A stretch of DNA of 11,604 bases from Gammaproteobacteria bacterium (GTDB lineage: Bacteria > Pseudomonadota > Gammaproteobacteria > Pseudomonadales > UBA7434). Shown one piece after another: positions 5,832-11,604 of this stretch (its first letter is position 1; the number at the start of each line of letters is the position of its first letter). A program made the position numbers and the translations under genes. The stretch is from positions 1 to 11,604 of the forward strand of contig JAJRPK010000296.1 in the NCBI GenBank assembly GCA_024280785.1, given 5' to 3'. Below the pieces are notes generated by a model. It was given only the letters and a program-made list of their open reading frames with translations. It was not told where the DNA came from and made no database searches.

Positions 5832-8186
5832 TTGATCTCTCTTCCTCGCCTTACACTTCGCCTCCGACTATCGATGTCCATTACAGCTATCGTTGCGCTG
5901 TTTACTCTAACGAACATCACTTATCAATTAAGTACCGAAAATCGAAACCTACGACTCGATAATTTACAAAATGCCGTTGCAGGACAACTCGCGTCGGTCA
6001 CCATAAGGCAGTTACTAGAAAACCGACAAAAAGAAATCTTAGTACTCGACGCCCTCAAAAAAAGCGGAACTGAAAAACTCAGTGAAAAAGAGATCGAAAA
6101 CGGGCTTACTGAACTCTTGATATTAACAGTCAAAATCGACCAATTAAAACCTTATGTCGCTACGACCAGCTCTTACGAATCGCTAAAAGCAGGGCATGAT
6201 ATTTTGCAACTGCAATGGCGGCAGTTTTATCTTGGCTATAACGACCATCAAACACCAAAAACACAAGAGATTGAGAGCGAGTTCGCCAACACCATGCAGC
6301 TGCTTGGAGACTTTGAATCGCTTGAAATTCTTGCTGCTGAGCTGCAAACAATCGAGCTGCAAAAGACAGTCCGCTTCACCGATAGAATCACAATGGCCAT
6401 TTATTTGTTTACTATCATTCTTACTCTCGGCCTTGGTTATATACTCATACGTTATACCAACAAATCACTCAATGAACTTAATCTTGGTACGGTACGTATT
6501 GGTGGTGGCGACCTCAACTATCACATTCCCGTTAACAGTGATGATGAAATCGGCGACTTAACTATCGCGTTTAACGAAATGTCCGATAAGCTACGTAACG
6601 CCATGGCACAAGTGCAGCAATCAAAAGAGAAGGCCGACCAAGCTAATCGTTCTAAAACTAATTTTCTTGCCAATATGAGTCACGAACTCCGTACACCGCT
6701 CAATGCCATTATTGGTTACAGCGAAATGATTATTGAAGATTATCGCGAAGAGAAAAAACTCAATGAGCAACAAGCCGTCAGTGATTTGCAAAGAATACTA
6801 AGCTCTGGCCGACACCTATTACAGTTAATCAATGACGTACTGGATCTTGCAAAAATAGAATCGGGCAATATGACTGTATTCAATGAGACTTTTGACAGCA
6901 TAGACATCATCGAAGAACTCGTACAAACCATGTCTGCCATTGCTAAAAAAGGCAATAATACGTTAGCTTTAGAAAGTTCAGATAACATTCCAAATCTTTA
7001 TAACGACTCGATTAAATTTCGCCAACTTATTTTAAACCTCTTAAGCAACGCTTGTAAGTTTACCGAAAACGGTAAAATAACCGTCCTCGTTTCTTACAAT
7101 GAAAAACTCCAACAGGTCATTTATCACGTCACCGACACCGGTATAGGTATGACCCCATCACAACTCAATCGAATATTTGAGGCTTTTGTTCAAGCAGACT
7201 CCAGTACTTCAAAAAAGTATGGCGGTACAGGTTTGGGACTCTCGATCTGCAAACAGTTTGTCGAGCTAATGGACGGCACCATGGATGTCACCAGCGCCGA
7301 AGGAGAAGGCACAACCTTCACTATCGTATTGCCTACGAAAATGCCGCAGTATATAACCCACGACGTTATACCTGCCGAAAACCAGCAAGAGTTAAGCTTG
7401 CCACCTATCGACTCTTCATCTTCGAATAAAGCGGTTTCAACCTCGTCTCAGAGTGTGAAGTTAGGTCGCGTACTAGTCATTGATGATGATCCTGAAGCTC
7501 GACAATTATTGTTACGTCATCTGGAAAAAGAAGGCTACGAAGGAATCGAAGCGGATAATGCCAAAAGCGGGATTGAACTGTCTAACACAGAGCAACCCGA
7601 CTTGATTTTGCTCGATTTAATGATGCCGGATATAGACCGCTGGACGGCACTCTCTGTTTTAAAAGAGTCTCCTGTAACCCGACATATCCCTGTGGTATTA
7701 CAATCAATGCTCGACGAGAAAAATTTGGGATTTGATTTGGGAGCGGCCGAGTTTTTATCAAAACCTGTCGACCGACAAAGAATGGCGGCGGTTCTAAGGC
7801 AAATGAACCCTAGAGACAGACGAGGCACAGCCTTGCTTATCGCCCCTGAATCCACGGCCAGACAATTATTATTGAACGAATTGTCTGATGAAGCATGGCA
7901 ATGCATGTTGGCAACCTCAAAAGCTCAAGCCATTGAACGCATTCAACAAAAGTTTCCCGACATTATCATGTTAGGCTTGGGAATCCCCTATGATAAAGTC
8001 GTCGATATCCTCGACATGTTAGGTTCTGAAATTAAGAGCAAGCAAACAGATCAAGTCCCACCCATTTACGTTGTTAGCGAAACACCCTTAGGTAGCAATG
8101 AATCAAGAAGGCTCGACTTGGTAGCCGATAAAATAATTCTATTCAACAAAGACAATACACAATCACTCAGTGAGCTGGTCAAATAA
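5832..8186 (+). CDS. Membrane hybrid histidine kinase with receiver and degenerate second receiver
   Basis: A 784-residue sensor kinase. A basic N-terminus (RLTLRLRL) precedes TM1 (about 15-33). A helical periplasmic sensor region (about 34-185) has no recognised ligand motif. TM2 is about 187-206, HAMP about 207-260, and a short coiled coil follows. The kinase core has H284 in NMSHELRTPLNAIIGYSEM, N402/N406 (ILNLLSNACKF), DTGIGM (435-440) and GGTGLGLS (464-471). A receiver (546-660) has D551-D552, D595 in LLDLMMP, S625 and K644. Residues about 664-784 resemble another receiver (ALLIAPESTARQLL, then PDIIMLGLGIP) but lack the acidic pair, the phospho-Asp (G715 sits there) and the Lys-Pro motif. 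The start is TTG at 5832, preferred because it keeps the basic stretch before TM1. ATG 5874 is an alternative that would begin inside TM1. It closes the operon and probably feeds phosphate to the receivers upstream. The signal sensed is unknown. Confidence 0.93.
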   Translation: MISLPRLTLRLRLSMSITAIVALFTLTNITYQLSTENRNLRLDNLQNAVAGQLASVTIRQLLENRQKEILVLDALKKSGTEKLSEKEIENGLTELLILTVKIDQLKPYVATTSSYESLKAGHDILQLQWRQFYLGYNDHQTPKTQEIESEFANTMQLLGDFESLEILAAELQTIELQKTVRFTDRITMAIYLFTIILTLGLGYILIRYTNKSLNELNLGTVRIGGGDLNYHIPVNSDDEIGDLTIAFNEMSDKLRNAMAQVQQSKEKADQANRSKTNFLANMSHELRTPLNAIIGYSEMIIEDYREEKKLNEQQAVSDLQRILSSGRHLLQLINDVLDLAKIESGNMTVFNETFDSIDIIEELVQTMSAIAKKGNNTLALESSDNIPNLYNDSIKFRQLILNLLSNACKFTENGKITVLVSYNEKLQQVIYHVTDTGIGMTPSQLNRIFEAFVQADSSTSKKYGGTGLGLSICKQFVELMDGTMDVTSAEGEGTTFTIVLPTKMPQYITHDVIPAENQQELSLPPIDSSSSNKAVSTSSQSVKLGRVLVIDDDPEARQLLLRHLEKEGYEGIEADNAKSGIELSNTEQPDLILLDLMMPDIDRWTALSVLKESPVTRHIPVVLQSMLDEKNLGFDLGAAEFLSKPVDRQRMAAVLRQMNPRDRRGTALLIAPESTARQLLLNELSDEAWQCMLATSKAQAIERIQQKFPDIIMLGLGIPYDKVVDILDMLGSEIKSKQTDQVPPIYVVSETPLGSNESRRLDLVADKIILFNKDNTQSLSELVK

Positions 8187-8343
8187 CAGTATGCCCGTTC
8201 ATCGTACATCTACATTAAAACAGATCTGATCAAGTCGTCACGACTTCGCCTTGACGGCTGATTGGACGGCTGATTGTTTTTGGGGCGTGGATCAGGAAAC
8301 CCGATTTAGAAGGTTTTACCCTGCGATAAAACTATGGTCATGA
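8187..8343. other. Convergent intergenic region between the kinase operon and the GFA gene
   Basis: This 157-base gap between converging genes holds a hairpin, AAGTCG TCA CGACTT (8232-8246), and just after it a tandem 12-base duplication (8253-8276). The hairpin has no adjacent T-run, so no standard terminator is evident for either gene, though a short T-run occurs at 8276-8281. Confidence 0.6.
8253..8276. repeat. Perfect 12-base tandem duplication
   Basis: GACGGCTGATTG occurs twice back to back (8253-8264 and 8265-8276) in the intergenic region after the kinase stop. It is exact, which points to a recent duplication. Confidence 0.85.
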
Positions 8344-8754
8344 CTATGACCAAGGCCAATGCTCATATTGTGCGATTGACTCGGGCACGATATGGTACGC
8401 CTGTTTATCCACCATCTGTAGAGCCATTTCGGGCAATCCATATAATTCAGTATCATCCATGGTTCCGGCCTTCATTGACACAAGATCAGAGCTTTCTTCG
8501 CTACAAGCTAAGATATGAGTTCCACACTGACCACAAAACTCACGATGTGCCTTTGATTCTCCATAAATATTGTGACTAACTACGGGTGTTCCTTTGGTGT
8601 AAGAAAAACCAGCCTTAGGCATACCAATCAGTAGTGCGGCCATACCCCCTGAAAAATACCGGCATTCGCGGCAGTGACATAGTGCTTTAAATAAAGGCTT
8701 TCCCGAGGCTTTATACCTAAGCACACCGCAATAACACCCACCTTCAAACTCCAT
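8344..8754 (-). CDS. GFA (glutathione-dependent formaldehyde-activating enzyme)/CENP-V-fold zinc protein
   Basis: A 136-residue protein of the GFA/CENP-V family, a small zinc-binding fold first known from a glutathione-dependent formaldehyde-activating enzyme. Most members have no proven activity. It shows the family's zinc ligands in order: C7-Y-C9 in GGCYCG, C26-H-C28-R-E-C31, and C74-G-Q-C77 in FCGQCGTH. I chose the ATG at 8754 because GGAG lies seven bases upstream and the product starts MEFEGGCYCG as family members do. A longer TTG-initiated frame from 8802 would overlap the previous stop and adds 16 unrelated residues. It begins 44 bases after the hydratase stop and is probably the last gene of that operon. 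A role in the catabolic pathway is possible but unproven. Confidence 0.88.
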   Translation of the reverse strand: MEFEGGCYCGVLRYKASGKPLFKALCHCRECRYFSGGMAALLIGMPKAGFSYTKGTPVVSHNIYGESKAHREFCGQCGTHILACSEESSDLVSMKAGTMDDTELYGLPEMALQMVDKQAYHIVPESIAQYEHWPWS

Positions 8755-8798
8755 CCATATGCTCCAAATTTCGTCAAGCCACGCAATGATGACCGCAC

Positions 8799-9587
8799 TC
8801 AAGAAAAATTAATACTCACTTCTCCAACACCCTCTAACTCAAGGCGCATTTTATCGCCGGCCTGAACAGACTCCAAAGGAACTAACGACCCTGACAGAAT
8901 AATCTCTCCTGCCTTAAAGGGAATGTCGTATTTTCCGAGAGTGTTTGCCAACCAAGCCACAGCCGTTAGAGGATTTCCCTGAACAGCCGAACCTAAACCC
9001 TCGCTTAACAACTCACCATTTTTATAGACTTTCATTTTTAAATTAGGCAAATCAAGGTTTTTCGGGTCAACTTCATTATCACCCAAAACAAAAACACCGC
9101 AGGAAGCATTATCCGCAACGGTATCTTGAATCTTAATTTTCCAGTCATCTATTCGTGAATCGACTATTTCAAAACACGGCATTATTGTCTCGGTCGCATC
9201 GAGAACATCTTGTTCAGTAATACCGGGTCCTACCAAATCTTTTTTTAACCGAAAGCCAATCTCACCCTCTGCACGCGGCTGGATCATGACATCGGCAATC
9301 GATACGGTAGCACCGTTTTGATGTTGCATTACATCTGTCAAAAAACCAAAGTCAGGCTGAAATACACCCAGCATTTCTTGTACTGCGTTGCTGGTAACGC
9401 CAATTTTTTTACCTACCACTGTTTCACCGTCATTCTCTAAACGATTTTTAAGCATACGCAATGAAATATAGTACGCATCATCAATAGTAATTTCAGTCTC
9501 TCGATCGGTAAACGGCACAATAGTTACTTGATCACGCAAAGCGCGATACAACTCGTCGCCTAGAGTATTTTGCTGCTCTGTATTCAT
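8799..9587 (-). CDS. tesE: 2-hydroxy-dienoate hydratase (MhpD/TesE/HsaE family)
   Basis: A 262-residue protein of the 2-oxopent-4-enoate hydratase / 4-oxalocrotonate decarboxylase family. These cytoplasmic, metal-dependent enzymes add water to the 2-hydroxydienoate released by meta-cleavage hydrolases, giving a 4-hydroxy-2-oxo acid. Visible family features are GKKIGVTSNAVQEMLGV (59-75), metal ligands E107 and E109 in RAEGEIGF, and E140 in CFEIVDSRI, followed by DNASCGVFVLG, NPLTAVAWLAN and a C-terminal GEIILSGSLV. Length is normal. It follows the hydrolase by about 110 bases, as expected for consecutive steps. Family membership is secure. The steroid assignment (2-hydroxyhexa-2,4-dienoate as substrate) rests on the adjacent TesD-like hydrolase and ketosteroid-dehydrogenase-like gene. 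An aromatic-compound pathway is the alternative. Confidence 0.85.
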   Translation of the reverse strand: MNTEQQNTLGDELYRALRDQVTIVPFTDRETEITIDDAYYISLRMLKNRLENDGETVVGKKIGVTSNAVQEMLGVFQPDFGFLTDVMQHQNGATVSIADVMIQPRAEGEIGFRLKKDLVGPGITEQDVLDATETIMPCFEIVDSRIDDWKIKIQDTVADNASCGVFVLGDNEVDPKNLDLPNLKMKVYKNGELLSEGLGSAVQGNPLTAVAWLANTLGKYDIPFKAGEIILSGSLVPLESVQAGDKMRLELEGVGEVSINFS

Positions 9588-9695
9588 TCTAAAGTCATCT
9601 CATCGTTCGTTATAAAATTATCTCAACCGCATTCCGGAAATCTCACTTAAAACTACTATTCCAGAAAAATTAATCAATTTAATTTACTTAAGCCA

Positions 9696-10523
9696 TCAGT
9701 TCTCTAAAAAATCTTCGGCCATGCGGTTAAAAAAATCCCTATGTTCCACCATGACCCAATGACCACAGTTAGACACGAGAATGATTTTTACATCCTTTAT
9801 ACCCTTAGCCAAAATGTTAATTCCAGTCTCAGGCATAATTTTTTCATTGAGGCCCCACATAACTAAAACCGGCATTTCAAGTTCACCCAAGCGCGATGCC
9901 ATATTGGGCACTTGCATGGTTTTAACCGCCTGAGGATTCTGTTGCTGAAAAACATACCAACGCTCATCGAGAAGCTCATCGTCAACGACTGATTGGTCAT
10001 GAACCAAAGCTTCACTTAAAAAACGCTTTAAATTTTCTTTGCTGGGCTCACCGGCAAAGGTCTCAAAAAATATTTTCATGCCGGGCATAGCGCCATAAGC
10101 CGCTTGTTCTTCTACTCCGCCAGGAGCCATCAGAAGCATTTTTTTTACCAGCTTCGGTTGCTCTAACGCAATATGTAGTGAAATGGCTCCACCTAAAGAG
10201 TTACCGATAAGTACCACCTCATCAATACCCAAGTGTTCCAATAAAAGTGTTACGTTCTCGGCGAAAAATTGCAGTGGATATTCAACATCATCGGGCTTAT
10301 CCGAATAACCGTAACCAATTAAATCGGGAACAATAACGCGAAAACCTACCTGCGCAAAATACGGATAATTGCCTTTAAAATTACTGTGGCCACTGGCTCC
10401 TGCACCACTACCGTGTAAAAAAACCACGACCGGTCCCTCGCCGTGATCCAGATAATGAATTTTTCTCCCGTTACTTAATTCGGCGTAACTACCTTCTGGT
10501 GGTTTAACTATAGAAGAAGACAT
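9696..10523 (-). CDS. tesD: Alpha/beta hydrolase, meta-cleavage product hydrolase (TesD/HsaD-like)
   Basis: A 275-residue C-C bond hydrolase of the alpha/beta fold. In steroid degradation TesD/HsaD splits the meta-cleavage product 4,5:9,10-diseco-3-hydroxy-5,9,17-trioxoandrosta-1(10),2-diene-4-oate. Visible are the oxyanion region HGSGAGASGHSNFKGNYP, the nucleophile elbow GNSLGG with S109, LMAPGGV in the lid region, and the catalytic His H255 in NCGHWVMVEH. At the acid position the family's WGxxD reads WGLNE, so E227 replaces Asp. I chose ATG 10523 because GGGAG lies eight bases upstream and the protein then starts like the family. The frame stays open upstream to TTG 10787/ATG 10784, adding 87-88 residues with a hydrophobic stretch; see findings. 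It is followed by the hydratase. Fold and class are secure; steroid specificity is inferred. Confidence 0.87.
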   Translation of the reverse strand: MSSSIVKPPEGSYAELSNGRKIHYLDHGEGPVVVFLHGSGAGASGHSNFKGNYPYFAQVGFRVIVPDLIGYGYSDKPDDVEYPLQFFAENVTLLLEHLGIDEVVLIGNSLGGAISLHIALEQPKLVKKMLLMAPGGVEEQAAYGAMPGMKIFFETFAGEPSKENLKRFLSEALVHDQSVVDDELLDERWYVFQQQNPQAVKTMQVPNMASRLGELEMPVLVMWGLNEKIMPETGINILAKGIKDVKIILVSNCGHWVMVEHRDFFNRMAEDFLEN

Positions 10524-10845
10524 GGTTGGTACTCCCGATTGTTCTTGACTGACGGTTTGATCGTCGTGCTCAAAAAATTGACGACCGTTTATTGGGTTTA
10601 ATAGTTTAGATCGATTTTGCAAACGGTCCAGCAAATTAGAATACAGACCTTGTGACTGACCATATTGCCATTCACTCATTGGCAACGCTGTCGCAATCGG
10701 TATCAAAGCCATTATCAGAATACCGTATATCCTTATAGAAGCCGCAATTAACTTAGTTCGAGCTCTGACCGTAAAAAAAGGCATCAAAATTTTCCAGTAA
10801 TGAGAATATTAAAAAATATTTCTCTTAAAGTAAATCATCAACCTA
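10524..10845 (-). promoter_or_regulatory. Upstream region of the hydrolase operon with an in-frame open extension
   Basis: This 322-base gap between the DUF2007 gene and the chosen hydrolase start holds a candidate promoter and inverted repeat near 10802-10841. It also holds 88 codons (10787-10524) open in frame with the hydrolase. The extension would read from ATG 10784 with a basic start (RARTK) and a hydrophobic stretch IYGILIMALIPIATAL. It has only a weak Shine-Dalgarno (TGGAAA) and no known domain. It may be a leader, a small peptide, or chance. Confidence 0.4.
10802..10841 (-). promoter_or_regulatory. Candidate promoter and overlapping AT-rich inverted repeat upstream of the hydrolase
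   Basis: On the minus strand TTGATG (10841-10836) and TATTTT (10818-10813) are 17 bases apart, each matching four of six consensus bases. GAGAATATT (10802-10810) and AATATTTCTC (10815-10824) form an inverted repeat with a one-base bulge that covers the -10. That is a common place for a repressor site. AT-rich sequence makes chance matches likely. Confidence 0.3.
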
Positions 10846-11097
10846 CTAGGCTAGAAAGTGCCCGCGCTCTTCTTCGCTTTCTCGCTGTTCGTACTCAGTA
10901 ATAAGGGTTCTTGCCAACAGCAAGTGTTGTTCAGAAACCCAAAGCACTAATAACCCCGCAGCGGGTAATTCACCCACTCCGCCCACCAGCGATTCACCTT
11001 GTAGCTGAACATCGACTTCACACTGCTCCAGCATCCCCTTTAGCAAGTGTGCCTCAATCAAACTCTGGCATTCATAGAGCGGAATACGCAATGACAT
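10846..11097 (-). CDS. Small DUF2007-type protein
   Basis: An 83-residue soluble protein. The pattern LYECQSLIEAHLLKGMLEQCEVDVQL followed by GGVGELPAAGLLVLWV and a C-terminal helix matches the DUF2007 family, small proteins described as possible signal-transducing proteins with no proven function. No Cys cluster or membrane segment is present. The ATG at 11097 is preceded by a purine-rich GGGAAAAG that can serve as ribosome binding site. It lies 322 bases ahead of the hydrolase, with a candidate promoter between, so it is probably its own unit. It is divergent from the FAD dehydrogenase. A link with steroid catabolism is not indicated. Confidence 0.75.
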   Translation of the reverse strand: MSLRIPLYECQSLIEAHLLKGMLEQCEVDVQLQGESLVGGVGELPAAGLLVLWVSEQHLLLARTLITEYEQRESEEERGHFLA

Positions 11098-11480
11098 GTT
11101 TTCTTTTCCCGGTAAGCTTTAATGTATTGCTGCTAGGGCGTTACTGCGCTTATCAAATTTTATGAAATAAAACGACCGCTAAACAGCTATATCGCCGGAA
11201 AACTATCGCCCTAGTGACAATACTGCCCAATCAGGCAGATTATACCTTGTGTTAACAGTCACGGAGACCCTCTTGGTCAATTACATTTTACCCACCTATC
11301 CTCTACAATGCCGCCACATAGAGACGTTTCGGTGATTAGTAAATTTATCTTTCCTGACACTCTGGATTCAGCTCACAGAAAAAGCACTGAGAAAGCCTTC
11401 CGGCCAAATATCAGTACACTCCTTGTATCTTGCACCACGATCACGTATTTACTATCTACTGCTATTTAAGAGGCGCTAAC
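11098..11480. promoter_or_regulatory. Divergent intergenic region between the DUF2007 gene and the FAD dehydrogenase
   Basis: About 380 bases with no convincing gene. It holds a perfect 8-base inverted repeat, CTAGGGCG (11133-11140) and CGCCCTAG (11207-11214), 66 bases apart, and a small hairpin CTGCC/GGCAG (11223-11238). Weak promoter-like elements for the plus strand are TTGGTC (11273-11278) with TATCCT (11297-11302), 18 bases apart. The region ends with AAGAGG (11468-11473), a good Shine-Dalgarno seven bases before the ATG at 11481. Confidence 0.45.
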
Positions 11481-11604
11481 ATGTCAGACTCAACCCAGCC
11501 AAGCAACCCGAACAACGACTGGGATAAAAGTGTCGATGTTTTAGTCGTTGGTTCTGGTAACGGGGCACTCACTAGCTCACTCTGCACCTTCGAAATGGGA
11601 GTGA
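11481..11604 (+). CDS. kstD: FAD-dependent dehydrogenase, probable 3-ketosteroid dehydrogenase, N-terminus only
   Basis: The first 41 codons of a flavoprotein running off the right edge. After a short polar tail, WDKSVDVLVVGSGNGALTSSL (14-34) is the beta-alpha-beta dinucleotide fold that binds FAD, with the glycine motif G24-S-G26-N-G28. DVLVVGSGNGALT is typical of 3-ketosteroid delta-1-dehydrogenases and related 3-ketosteroid delta-4 dehydrogenases, which desaturate ring A before ring opening. The ATG has AAGAGG seven bases upstream. The neighbouring TesD/TesE-like genes support the steroid reading, but 41 residues cannot separate these enzymes from other fumarate-reductase-like flavoproteins. 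Confidence 0.7.
   Translation, partial: MSDSTQPSNPNNDWDKSVDVLVVGSGNGALTSSLCTFEMGV

Noticed and set aside
8232..8246. Hairpin after the kinase gene considered as a terminator
   Set aside because: The six-base stem with three-base loop has no adjacent T-run on either strand.
8334..8579. 81-codon plus-strand open frame
   Set aside because: It is antisense to the GFA-fold gene, which carries all the zinc motifs.
10911..11165. 84-codon plus-strand open frame
   Set aside because: It is antisense to the DUF2007 gene and resembles no family.
1..11604. tRNA, rRNA, CRISPR array, insertion sequence or prophage
   Set aside because: No cloverleaf, regular spaced repeats, transposase, integrase or phage motif was seen.

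Overview
The window looks like a piece of a gammaproteobacterial chromosome, probably from a marine or other environmental heterotroph. This is inferred from the divergent guaB/xseA pair (the order also found in Escherichia coli and relatives), the gammaproteobacterial style of the proteins, and a neighbouring steroid-type catabolic cluster like those of aerobic steroid degraders. The genus cannot be fixed from the sequence. No phage, insertion sequence, CRISPR, rRNA or tRNA is visible.

Layout: (1) 1-808, the first 269 codons of guaB on the minus strand, with a good promoter at 943-971. (2) 1058-2503, xseA on the plus strand, closed by a terminator at 2532-2560. (3) 2707-3372, a Crp/Fnr-family regulator on the minus strand, with its own terminator and promoter. 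(4) 3817-8186, a tight plus-strand signalling operon diverging from it: a class III nucleotide cyclase with a histidine-bearing helical N-terminus and a receiver domain; a single-domain response regulator overlapping it by 4 bases; and a membrane hybrid histidine kinase starting 15 bases later. (5) 8344-10523, a minus-strand catabolic group: a TesD/HsaD-like meta-cleavage product hydrolase, a TesE/MhpD-like hydratase and a GFA-fold zinc protein. (6) 10846-11097, a small DUF2007-type protein. (7) 11481-end, the start of a plus-strand FAD dehydrogenase, probably a 3-ketosteroid dehydrogenase.

The most interesting part is 2707-8186. The sequences suggest a phosphorelay-controlled cyclic nucleotide circuit: the membrane kinase and the small receiver would control the cyclase through its receiver and/or its orphan histidine, and the divergent Crp-like protein is an obvious candidate receptor. 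The cyclase carries Glu where adenylyl cyclases carry the adenine-selecting Lys, and the Crp-like protein has lost the Thr that contacts adenine in E. coli CRP. Together these raise the possibility of a cGMP rather than a cAMP circuit; this is inference and needs biochemistry.

The right part fits degradation of the steroid A/B rings: the hydrolase would split the meta-cleavage product, the hydratase would process the C6 dienoate fragment, and the divergent FAD enzyme would desaturate ring A. Substrates are inferred from family and context only.
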